Positions 26,488 through 37,600 of a DNA stretch of 64,000 nt are shown here, piece by piece. A program made the position numbers and the translations under genes. This stretch comes from Monarcha castaneiventris obscurior. Its lineage: Eukaryota; Chordata; Aves; Passeriformes; Monarchidae. Below the pieces are notes generated by a model that saw only the letters and a program-made list of their open reading frames with translations, did not search any database and had not been told where the DNA came from. Positions within the stretch are counted from its first letter, which is position 1; each line of letters starts with the position of its first letter. Location of the stretch: positions 55,914,147-55,978,146 of the forward strand of contig JAMPIT010000894.1 in NCBI GenBank assembly GCA_026261815.1. Direction: 5' to 3'.

Positions 26488-26725
26488 GTGAGTGAAGAGC
26501 ACTCACTTAAATTTGAAATATCTCTCCCCAAGTTTCAATAGTTTCTTTTGTCAGCCTTTTCCTTGTTCGGTTGATAGGACTGAAATTATTTCCTTAATCT
26601 GTCATGGCTTAACCCCAGCCAGCAGCCAAGCCCCAGGCAGCTGCTCCTCACCCTCTCCAGTGGGATCAGGGGGCAGAATGAGCAGGAAAAAAAGATGCAA
26701 AACTCATGGGTTGAGATAAAGACAG

Positions 26726-26731
26726 TTTAAT
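26726..26731 (-). terminator. LTR poly(A) signal ATTAAA
   Basis: On the minus strand the hexamer ATTAAA precedes CTGTCTTTATCTCAACCC, the usual poly(A) site context of the avian ERVL LTR. It is intact here and lies about 15 bases downstream (minus strand) of the hexanucleotide array. Confidence 0.65.
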
Positions 26732-26746
26732 AGGGAAAGCAAAAGA

Positions 26747-26851
26747 GGGAAAGGGAAAGGGAAAGGGAAAGGGAAAGGGAAAGGGAAAGGGAAAGGGAAA
26801 GGGAAAGGGAAAGGGAAAGGGAAAGGGAAAGGGAAAGGGAAAGGGAAAGGG
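26747..26851. repeat. (GGGAAA)17.5 hexanucleotide microsatellite, G4-prone
   Basis: There are 105 uninterrupted bases of GGGAAA, with 18 runs of GGG separated by AAA on the plus strand. Any four neighbouring runs satisfy the canonical G-quadruplex pattern with 3-base loops. It sits inside the ERVL-type LTR, where the family normally has a short TTTGCTTT-type segment. Translation of the minus strand gives an artefactual Phe-Pro repeat frame of about 111 codons. Confidence 0.98.
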
Positions 26852-27265
26852 ATTAATTCCCTGCTTCCCAAGGGCAGGCAGGAGTTCAGCCATCTCCAGA
26901 AGAGCAGGGCCGCACCAGAGGTAATGGTTACTTGGGAAGATGAACATCATCACTCCAAATGTCCCCCTCTTCCTCCTTCTTCCCTCTTCTACACTGACCA
27001 TGACATCACATGGTCTGGAATATCCCTTGGGTCAGTCGGGGTCACCTGTCCTGGCTGTGTCTCCTCCCACCCTCCCAGGCACCCCCAGCTCCCTCACCAG
27101 CGTGGCTTTACAAAAAGCAGAGAAGGCCTTGGCTCTGTGCAAGCCCTGCTCAGCAATAACAGAAACATCTCTGTGTTATCAGCCCTGTGTTCAGCACAAA
27201 TCCAAACACAGCCCCAAACCAGCCACTGTGAAGAAAATTAGCTCTACCCCAGCCCAAACCAGCAC

Positions 27266-27879
27266 AGCATCCCCCTCCATTGCAGGAGTTCACCAGTAAA
27301 TGATGCACAGAAACATTCCAGAAAAGAAGCCCTAACTCCTGTGCCATGCTAACAGGCTGCTCCAGGATCCCATTTATTAAAGAGTGCTAATTTCCTTCAC
27401 TGCTCCTGTTTATTACTGAGCAGAAAGCAGCCCTGTGGAGCAAACATCTAGAAAACTCCTGGATCCCCGTTTTTTAATCTCATTTCACATCCTTTCTTGC
27501 ACCTCCTCTCAAGGTTTAAGATTATCCAGGCAATAAACTGACTTTCTGCAGTCCTAATACAATGTTACAACATGGGTTTAAAAGTCTGAACTACTTTTTT
27601 GTCATAGCAGGATCTTCTTTCAAAGAAAGAAAAACATCTGAAATCTAGTGAGCTAAGGAACAAAACAGTATTCTGTTTCTGTGAAGAAGCTATTAATTCA
27701 ATGAATTAGGCCAACGAGGTAAAATTGCCTACACTTAGAAAGCAAATTCAGACCTAAAACCCTCCCTAACTCTCCAAGACAAAACACACAGAGGCAAAGT
27801 AGGTTGTGAGAGTGTGACTGATGATCTTATTTCTACAGCCAAGGGTTTAGCTTGGTGGGCAAGAGGAGAGCAGGGGATG
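27266..27879. other. unique DNA between LTR and CR1 fragment
   Basis: I see no gene or named element in this stretch. It is moderately AT-rich and may separate two unrelated insertions. Confidence 0.6.
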
Positions 27880-28110
27880 TTGCTGCCCAGTGGATCCCAC
27901 TTACAAACTGATGAGGTACCAGATAAATGGACACTGAACTGGTAACTGGACAGACTGTGGGTCCAAAGGGTTGTGACCAGGGGCACGATGTCCAGCTGGA
28001 AGCCAGTCTTTAGTGGGATTTTCCATGGGATCCTTAGTGGGATTTTCCATGGGATCAGTTCTGGTGCTGGTGCTTCTTAACATCTTCATTAATGGCCCAG
28101 TCAGTACATT
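27880..28110 (+). mobile_element. CR1 LINE internal fragment
   Basis: The run CCAGTGGATCCCAC, TGGACACTGAACTGGTAACT, AGGGTTGTGACCAGGGGCAC, TCCAGCTGGAAGCCAGT and CATCTTCATTAATGGCCCA follows the 3' part of the CR1 second open reading frame on the plus strand. Homology fades on both sides. A 23-base unit around GTGGGATTTTCCATGGGATC is tandemly duplicated within it at about 28011-28056, which breaks the frame. It is a dead fragment. Confidence 0.8.
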
Positions 28111-31100
28111 TTGGAAGGTAGTTTGCCTGGGGAGAGAGTGGATTTTTGCTATTCTCTTTGAAAAAAATCATTAAAAAAAGAAAAGAAAGGGGGGGGAAAA
28201 AAAAGAGAGACTGAATGGGCAATGAGAATTTTGGAAGAAGGAAACTCTGACCTAAGAAAAGCTCTAGTTATTCAAGCAAAGTTCTACATTACAAAGTTTC
28301 CAACACATCTAAGATTTAAAACCTCTTATCATTATTACACCATTTGGATAATTATTTTTTAGTAAAAAGTTGAAAATATCACACATATCTAAATTTTCAC
28401 TTCTAGTTTGCAGCCACACTTTACTGCAAATTAACTTCAGAAACATTGATTTTAGTTTTGCCTAAAAAGGATTTCAGTTGTTAGTGAATGCACTTGACTC
28501 GGGATAAATCACATATAAACCAAACTAAGAGTTTTCCACTGGTTTACCTAAACTAATTTAAAATTCTACTATTCATGAAACTGGAACAATTCTGAATGTC
28601 TGTGACATAATCTGGGCACCTAAATCTGACAAAATCTACGGGAAGGCAACTCCTGAGTGACTTTGCACCTTCGGCAACTTTCTCCCAGACTCCAGCACCA
28701 CTTCCAATATGTGCACTCTGGATCAAGACTGGGAAAATGGACAAGACAGTACCTGCATGGGCACACCTTTGTAGCCTGCTAAAAAACTGTTAAACCACCT
28801 AAATGCAGGGTTTAATCCGAGCTGCACCTTGGCCACTCTTTGCCTGCAGGCAAGAATAACTTTCAGAAAATTGCCAAAGAGTATTTATTAAAGCCCTTGC
28901 TAAAAGAAGCTGTTCTCCTGGTTTGATTTGCCTTGCTGCAATGAGGACAAGGTCACTCACTTCAGTCCTCAAATGCTTTTTCCAGCCTGTTTGCTTTGAC
29001 ACAGCAGTTGTCAGGTTAGTTTTGGATTATAAACTGGTTAATCTCTGCTGAACCAGAGCATCAGGATCTTCTTCCTTCTCACTCCACCATCCCAAATCCT
29101 TACCACAGCAGATATAAAGTGCCTGCCACAGAGCATAGTTAGGCAGCATCAGCAAACACAAAAGAATTCCGCTAATCAGCCAAACAAAAGAATTTTGTCT
29201 TTATACTGTGTTTCTCTAATGCATCCAGTTCTCAGTATTTTCACACAAGGCCACCTATGCCACTTTAAACAGAGAATATAAATTATAAATTTATATAAAT
29301 ATCGGTGTGCAATTAAGATTTACCTGAAGGGAATATTTGAGTACAAGGCATAAGCAGCTGCTCGTGCCTCTCAGTTTCTGAGGAGTTATTTCAGTCATGG
29401 TTACAGCCCCTTTGAAAGCTCTCAAGGTCACATAATTATCAACTTCCACTGGGTGCCCTGTCTTCAGCATCCCCAATATTTTGGGTTAGCACACCCCAAT
29501 TGAAGGCAGACATTCCAAGAAGGACTCCTGAGACCTAAATGCCTTAGCTTAAATACACCACCCTGCTATTGCAGCTGATTATCACCTGCACCTATTTTAA
29601 TCAAACACAAAGACCTCTGCAGCACCCATTAGGACTAATGATGTTGGGAGGATAAGTACAAAAGAGCACAGCCTCACCGCTGCTGAGGCAGATGTCAGGC
29701 ACCTTCCAAGTACCTCAAGGTAATACAGAAGTGGCAATTAGTTGTTACTTCAATAGCAAGGCTGCTTTCTTGGCTGTGAAAAGCATGAGTTTGCACAGAG
29801 TGCAACAATTTTCCATTCTAAATCTGATTTTTAAAAGTACTTTACAGCCCCCGCAGAGATCGATCATTAAGCTACAATGCCTTTAACAGGTTGTGTAATG
29901 ATTAAAGCTTTAAAAAAAAAAACCCAAAAAACTCCTTTGCCCTTTTGAGAAACCTCTTGAAAATACAGAAACTTTCCTATTATCACTCAGATGAAACTGA
30001 GACATCCTAAAATCATCATGCACAAAATAAAAGCAGAAACAAAACCAAACCCCAAATGGGGAAAAAATGTATTATTCCTTTACAAGCAGAAGGATATTTC
30101 CATGTGACAGAGTGGCTGATTCATGTCCTTACCATGCCATTTTCCTATGTCACAGGCATTAGGTGTCAGATTGCATGGGGAGGGTCATTTTTTTTTTCCT
30201 CTCCTGCCCACAAAATCTGGTCCAAAAATACCTTTTTTGATAACTTCTTCCCATCCTCCCCATAAGTGGAACATTCCCAAGAAAAGGTCTGGTTTCAATA
30301 ATTCAAACATTTCTGAAAAAAATAAATTTCATAGAAAATAATAATTCCTGAGCAGTTCTGGCAATATGTGACATAAAAAGAAATACATAAACAGACTGAG
30401 AACCTTATTACAGAATCTTCCAGGGAAAAAATGGTTTCCTTATTACAATTAGCAGGGGTCACAGCTGTGGAACACAGGGAACATAGAGAGAATTTCTGCT
30501 ACAGTAGATAGGGGATTACAGGCACCCAATAGCTAAAGATATGTTTAAAGCATATGGAAAAGGAGAAAAAAAATAAAGTGATGCCTTAAAAAAGGTTCTA
30601 TTTCAACTTGTTTCTAAAAATGAATAAAACCATGCAAAAACATGAGGGGTTCTAGGTCACTAAGTAGGTAAATAATTTGATTCGGGTTATTCTGTGGTGT
30701 GAAGAGTGCATCAACCTGACTCATGATTTGAACATCAGTAAGAGTAATGTTGTTGTATGAAACCACAGCTTTCATCACCTCATTTTTTAATAATCCCTCA
30801 AGTCCTTTTTGGACTCTCAGATTTTCTCCAGGACCTGGTTGCATGTGAGAAAGTTACTTGACTAGTCCTGGTCACAGGAAGATGCTTCTTCCAAAAGAAC
30901 ACTTGGCAATGTAAGGTTCCCAAAACAGCCGCAGTTGCTCTTTGGCTACATCTGCACCAATAAATTAAAAATACTCCAAGAAGTTCTCTGTCACTGGGGC
31001 CAAATCCTGTGCAATGCTACACACAGAAATCAGCAAATCTCCAGCACTGTGCTGGCCTTCTCTGCCTGTGGAGGATGCTCCCATTAACTCTCCAAATATA

Positions 31101-34100
31101 CCCAGCACATGTCCAGGAGGACAGGTTAGGGATCAAGAGAACTATTTAACAGTACCTTTCAACAACTTTGCTTATGTGCCTGCAAACTGCCACTGAATTT
31201 TTATTCATTTTTCAGTTTAATTTCCTGAATTATGAGCTACAGGGGCAGCTTTTGCATATTCTTGAATTATTTGAAGTGCCACAGGAATGAGCCAGTGTCA
31301 CAGCTCACTGGGCCACACACATATAGGAATGGTGCATTTTACAACTTGATAGATTTCTGTGGTTCAGCCTTACTGCTAGTTTTTGAAATTAGTGCATTTT
31401 TTCAAAATGACAGATTTCCATAAATAGGACAAAGCTGCAATAATACCAACATAGATTAAAATGACTTCTTATATCAGAGATTGACTCAGCTTCTCAAATG
31501 GCTCTGAGGCTAGGACAAATATCTTCTACAACATATCCCGACTGTTCTGGGAGTTAAATACTGCTTGGTCCTGTGTGACAGAACCCTTGGTGTCATCTTT
31601 AATATCCTTATATCTCACAATCAGTCTACAGTTCATGAGCATTCTCAGAAGTCCCCCCAAAAAGCACTTCCTTTCCCATAAAGAAGACACAAATGAGAGA
31701 TAACAGGAAGGAACTCTGCTTTACACCAAATACACTTAACTGTGCTGGCAATGCAGAACTGGGAAACCTCCCCCTTCTGCTGTTGCTGATGTACTGGTTA
31801 CACTGGTGAGAGTGGAGCTCTCCAATAAAACTTGCCCTGAAACTTCTTTCCATCCTTTTCCATTCCTTACCTTGAATTATTTTTAAATGTGCTCTGAGTC
31901 ACAGGAAACATAAATTCCTTTTCCCAGGAGAACACTGAGAGCTTGCGGAGCTGTCACTTATTTCACAGGATTCGTTAATTGTTTGTTTAGTCTGGGGGGA
32001 AGAAGAGTTTTATAACACTTTGGTTTAAAGAAAGGTTCCAGGAGCATGATTCCTTATTACAGCAGTGGCTGTATCACAGCTTATTGTACTTCTTATCACC
32101 TCCTTTGATAAAAGAAAATAGTTTATTTTAGAATAAACTGTCAGTGGCATTGAATAGAATCACAATCGCTGCTTCAGGGTTTGCAGAGACTCTAGAGATC
32201 AGCAGGAATATTTTTCATTGTCACAGGCTGGTATTAATGCAGCATTTTATTTGAGAATTTCAATGCCCAGAAGACAAAAGACACTCGTCAGCTGCTCGAG
32301 GAGGGGAAGGGTGCAGATTGGTGTCTGCTCTGCATTTAGCACTTCACAGTTAGCAAGGGACTGCTCTGAACAGGAGCCATCAAACCAAGGACACCAAAAT
32401 CTCGGAGCTGCACTTTGTGCTGTGAGAGGAACAAACTTTGCTGCAACACTGGACTCACACCAGCTCAAAATATTAGTTCATATTTGGGCCTGCCTTCACT
32501 TACAAACCCATCCTTAAAGGAAGAGCCTTGTTGGTGTCTCCTTGTTGATGGAGATTTGTTCTTACAGGAAGGTTTACTGAGCCCACATACAAAACCAAGC
32601 CCCAGTGGCAGGATAAAATGAAGGAAAAGTCCTCTGCAGGAGAGAAATTTAACATCTGTGAGGATTGCTGCACTCCTGCTGCTTTAATCACTGCCAGAGC
32701 TGACTTCCCTGCTCTGCCCAGCCTATAAAAGAGAAATCCTCATTACCTATTAAGGAGTCATTTTCTTATATAAACAGATTACTTGGGATGAATATTGATA
32801 GTTTTATTTGTCCCTGGTGAAGAAGACAAGATGTTTAAATGTCCAGAAAATGTATTCTATCCACCTGCCTTCTTGAAATAGTTAAGAAAATAGAAATTGG
32901 AATAATTACCAGTGCGGGCATCTCCACTCTTCCTTACCAATAGGATTTTCAGATCTGGGAAAAGTTTTATGACTTGTAAGGCAAGAGATGGCTGATATTA
33001 ATCACTGGCTGAATTTAAGAACACAATCATTTGCAAAATCCTCACAGACAAAAAAAAAGTTCTTATGGTGTTTTTCTCTTAAATTTATAACACACTTATT
33101 CTTCACTTAATGCATCATTAACACACTGCTTCATCACCTGAACATTCAAATGCACAAGAAGCAGCAGTGCCTCATAACCTCATTGCAAACAAAACCAATA
33201 TTACTCTGAAAAAAGAAATGGGCTTTGACTTTTATTGAATTATAAAATCACTTTCTTCTTTTTTATTTTTCTTTTGAAATCATAGCAGAAACACATTTAT
33301 CTAACTTTGGAAGCCAACAGACTTAGCTTGCATGAGGGAAAAATCTGTGTAAGGGTTGTTATTCTTCCTTCAGAAGAAAATGGAAACAAATAATATGGTT
33401 TCAGACCAATTTACTGTTGATGGGAATATTGGAATTCCTTGTATCCCCTCCCGTGAGTTACACAGCCTTCGAGCAAATTACATCGTGTTCAGCACAGTCT
33501 CAGATTGGGAATTACAAACAATACAACAAAAGCCTCCAGCTATCAGACATATAATGGTAAACATAATTTGCAGTAGATCACATGTTTCTAAAATTATATT
33601 ATTTTTAGCTAAAGAATGACGCGTGGAAAATATTTTTTTCATTTTCCTTATTTTTATAGAGCATGACAAAAGTCAAGCAAAACATTTCACTGAGCAAAAC
33701 ACGTGTCTATAAAATGGTGACAAGTAATTATCTTGATCAGTGTCTTAGAGAAATAACACATTTGCTATTTTTGGCATTTCCAGCTATAAACAAAATGTCT
33801 CAATATTTAACCATGATATGTCAGCTGCATTCACTGACCAGGTATTTTTTGGGCAGCTCCTTAAAATGATCATTTTTCCTTTTCTTTTCTATGGACTGCC
33901 AGGTTGGAATAGCATTTACATGTTTTGACAGACATCTTACAAAATAAAATCAACATTTGCAGGAAGTAGATAGAGCCCAACTTGCAAGTGACTGAGAAGT
34001 TTTATTCTATATCTGGTCTTCAACTTACAGGCCAAAAACATAAGGAATTAACTCTTTTTACAAGACAGTTTAAGCACTAAAGATTGAGAACTCATTAATA

Positions 34101-34592
34101 TATTTACTCCCATGATTAGGAATAAATTAACAAAAAAAATAAAAAGGGACATTTTTGCCAGTAAAGAGTGTAAGAGTGATAGAATTTTTAGTATCCAGAG
34201 GAAGTTACTATTTTCAGCCAACAAATATTTCCCAGCAGGTTCAGTGCATTTGTTGTAAGTAATGAGGACCAAGAAAGCAAGGCAGGGAGTGCAGTCCAGA
34301 ACTAGCACTCTGCTTGCACCTGCTGTGATACTGGGAATGGACAGAAAACATCTTCAACATCTTTTTTTTAGATGTGATTGACAAGTTTAATTTGTTTGAT
34401 GCACTTCTTACTTATAGGAACAGCAATAATGTAACAGAAGGATGGTGCAGAGTTGCCGTGGCAACAAAGCACTCAACCTCAAGGCATGAAACATGAAGGG
34501 ACTGGGTACAGAGAGAGAATTGTCCCTTGGCATGGGAGAAAGAGAAGTTTTACAGCAAAAGGCAAATTGTAGCAATATAACACAACACTCAC
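28111..34592. other. non-coding stretch
   Basis: Largely unique AT-rich DNA. It contains a G8 run near 28189, a minus-strand CAG|GTAAAT site near 29322 after a pyrimidine-rich run, and AT-palindromic sequence near 29278-29302. No gene or mobile element can be supported. Confidence 0.55.
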
Positions 34593-34662
34593 CAGTGACG
34601 CTGGTAATATCCAGAATATATGACTCTGAACGTCTGCCTTTACAGCTCCCAATTTGTGAACA
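34593..34662 (-). CDS. candidate isolated 70-nt exon, protein not recognised
   Basis: On the minus strand an acceptor-like run TTTGCTGACTGCTATCAG ends at 34663. Seventy bases follow, then CTG|GTGAGT, a good donor (GTGAGT at 34592-34587). One frame reads CSQIGSCKGRRSESYILDIT and then SVT without a stop. A second frame is also open. The segment has two CpG sites (GACGTT and GCGTC) in an AT-rich area. Seventy bases would shift the phase by one, which is normal for internal exons. I do not recognise the peptide. Chance is a serious alternative because the pyrimidine tract is only moderate, and an untranslated exon of a long non-coding RNA would look the same. Confidence 0.25.
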
Positions 34663-37600
34663 CTGATAGCAGTCAGCAAATCGTGGCAGACACAGAAGTT
34701 AACAGCCTAAATCTATATGATAAACCAGGACATCAGTATCCACTCCCGTGTCTTGCTGCTTGAAACAATGAAACCTAGAGGAAAACAGATTTTCCCTTTT
34801 TCCTGTTATCCCTCTTGCCACACACCACGTACCCTTACACAGGTGAAGGTGTGAGTCCACCCTACACTCTTCCTAAAGTTGTGATACACAGTTCCCAATG
34901 CTCTTTCCAAAGCCAGTAATATTCAGGACAGATGGATACAATAGCATCCATTTTCATTAGCTTCATAATCACTGGAAAGTGCCAGAAAAACGTACTGTAT
35001 TTTGAGCAAGAAAGTTTTCATGGGCAATTTTTTTAGGCCCCACTGGAAGCATTTCCTTGTTAGCAGGCTCTTCCTTTGCTTCCTTCATTGGGAAATCAAA
35101 TGTTAACAAGAAATGCTAAGCTGTGCATGCTAATGACTGAGAAACAATTGAAATACAGAACAGTTACAACAGTATAAACTGCAAGGGACTCAGCCATCTG
35201 GAAATATTGAAATCCCTCCATGTTTCATTAGTTTGAGTATTTCTGTGATGCTGCCTGGCTGCACAGAAGGGAGCCAAACCTCCCCAGAGTGCACATCCCA
35301 CCTGGGCTTCCCGAGGCAACACAGACACAGTGACACTGTGCAGCAGAAAAATGTTCCAGGGAAAGAAAAGGGTTGACCTTTTCCAGCCACCAGTGCTGCT
35401 CCAGTGAGGCCAACCGCTGGAGAAGGATGGGAAGAAATGTCACATCAGCAGGCAGCCAGATGATGTGGCCCTTTGTAGGCCAGATGGGAAGGAGAAAAGG
35501 TTTTAATTCAATACTTCTTGAGTTCATTGTGTCTCACTGCACCTGCAATTTGCAATTGAAAGCAGCTCCTTTTTTACTGTTTATGTCTTCTTTGGAACTT
35601 TGGAATCATTTACGCACGGCGTAAAGGAAACAATCACAACTGTGACTCACAACCTAATTATTTGTGCTGTAGAATTGGCTTCCATTATAAAACATCTGCC
35701 CTGCTTTTAAGCATGAACATACCTTTGTTTCTGGAGTGCTTTATATAGTTTATGTTATACTAAAGTTTAAGAGATCTTCTGTTCACTTTGCACATGGCTT
35801 TACAATGAGCAGTAATAATACCATTATATTTCCTCCATATATCTTTTTACCAGGACTGAAATTGGATCAATACTGTAAACTTCAGCCTGCTGCATCTCTC
35901 AGTTTAATGACTTCAACCACCTGCATTAATCATTTCATGGTCATATTGATAGCATCAGGCATCCTTGAAATGGCTCTTGATATTTAGCTGCTCCCATTTA
36001 GGAGGGCTGCGGAGCTCATTCTGTAGCAACCATGGCAAAAGTGTCTCTGCCAGGAGTCCCCTGAGCACAACAACTCACTAAAATCCAGTAACTCCATAGG
36101 CTGTACACTCTATCAATTTCTTATACTCGTGTCCATTCAAAGGCTCTGTAGCAGCTCTACACCATTGAGGTAAACAATTTTTCTACATAACCAACATACC
36201 CTCCTCTACATGTGAGGAAGCACTCTAAAATGTCCTTACCCCGACATCACTAAGCAATACACGCAGAACTGAGGGTTTTACGCATGTGAAATGGTAAGTG
36301 GAATTCGTGTTCCTGTGCAGAATCAGAATCAAGCAGAATGGAGCACAGAATCTCAGTAGCCAAAGCCCAAACATCCTCCTTCAGACTGAGCCACTTCATC
36401 CAGTACTTCACCCAACACAAGCACACCACGTGCTCAGCCAGTGGTTTAGTAAAGCAGCTCTACAAAACACAAGTAGCACAAATCTGCAGCTGAAGACATT
36501 TCTGTTTACCCTACCTTATTATTTTAAATCTCAGCCCATATTTAATGCTGCGAATTTCAATATCTCTTTTGTCATCTATTCCAGTAGAATTTCTTAACAA
36601 AGCTCGTTGGAAATTCAAATTTATTTTTCTTGGGATCACCAGCCCAGCTTCACTAAAGAAACTGAAAAGTAATCAAATATTGAAATTAGCTCTGTGCTAC
36701 CCAATGACTCTATTTGTTCCTCTCTCTATTTTCATTAAAAGCGTGGACAAAAAAAAAATAGAAACATAAACATTTGCAGTCAAACTTTATTAAAAAGAGA
36801 ACTTGTTAAAAATTAAACTTGACTTTATAGCAACTGATGGAAAGGCCTAATTGTATTAAGTAAGACTAAAACACTTGTTAACAAAACAATTTATAAAGAA
36901 ATAAAGGTGCTGCTTTCTATTTACAAGTAAAACTACAAGGCAAATATCTGGGTTCATGCCAACACAACCACTCCACACTTTTCAATGTTCCATAATATAG
37001 TAGTATCTTTATGCACTGGTTGATTATTTACAGTGAAACACATGTTGAAATACCTCTTTTTTATCAACTGGTGGTAACTAATTGCTCTTCTTAGCAAATC
37101 TTTCCTTTGGAGTTTCAGCCAGATTTTAAGATAATTACACACCCCAAATAAAAATTATCTGTCAAAGCACCTATTATTTTTTTCAGAATTTGAGTGGGAA
37201 CTTACCTGTGAAAACAGCTTTAAAGAAACATTTCATTCACTAGCTTTAGTGAACTTCCTTTGATCGCTAAGTTTAAGTGAAAATAAGTGTCATTTTTTTC
37301 TAAAAACTGCTTCTATTTCTATTAGGTAAATCCAGTTTACTATTAAATTGCATGTAAGTTAAATTTCCATTTGCATGCATACAGTCAGACAAATTCCAAG
37401 TAAATAAAATTAAGGGAAAAAATGTTACCTGATAAAAAACAAAAATGAAGGCCCTGAATAAGCTACAGAACTCAGCATTCTCCTAAAAAAAAGCACAGCT
37501 CTGAGTTGGAAATAGACTCTTCAAAATGCTGTGCATTGTGAAACAACCTTTACTGAGGGGGAAAAAGGACAAGCATGGAGTTAAACCAAGAGCTCCAACA

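Larger units (their letters stand above)
22077..26599. other. non-coding stretch
   Basis: Unique DNA. It holds an A-rich tract with CAAA/CCAAA motifs at about 22460-22510, a plus-strand recursive-splice-like site at 24540-24557, a 24-bp palindrome at 25457-25480 and a possible 15-nt microexon at 26473-26487. None of the open frames has a recognisable domain. Confidence 0.55.
26600..27265 (-). mobile_element. solo LTR of avian ERVL type
   Basis: The block begins TGTCATGGCTTAACCCCAGC and ends AACCAGCACA, so it has TG...CA ends. Read on the minus strand it follows the order I know for avian ERVL LTRs. It starts TGTGCTGGTTT, then carries the GCTAATTTTCTTCACAGTGG region, the GGATTTGTGCTGAACACAG region, the ACCCAAGGGATATTCCA region and CTTCCCAAGTAACCATTACC. 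After that come the poly(A) signal ATTAAA (26726-26731) with ACTGTCTTTATCTCAACCCA, and finally GGCTGGGGTTAAGCCATGACA-type sequence at the end. At the usual TATA position the sequence has decayed to CAGTGTAGAAG. No viral coding sequence flanks it, so it is a solo LTR left by recombination. I see no clean target-site duplication (AATC before, CATC after at best). A pure hexanucleotide array has expanded inside it. Confidence 0.88.

Noticed and set aside
26666..27001. Minus-strand frame encoding a long Phe-Pro repeat (111 codons)
   Set aside because: It is the translation of the TTTCCC hexanucleotide array inside the ERVL LTR. The flanking codons are LTR sequence.
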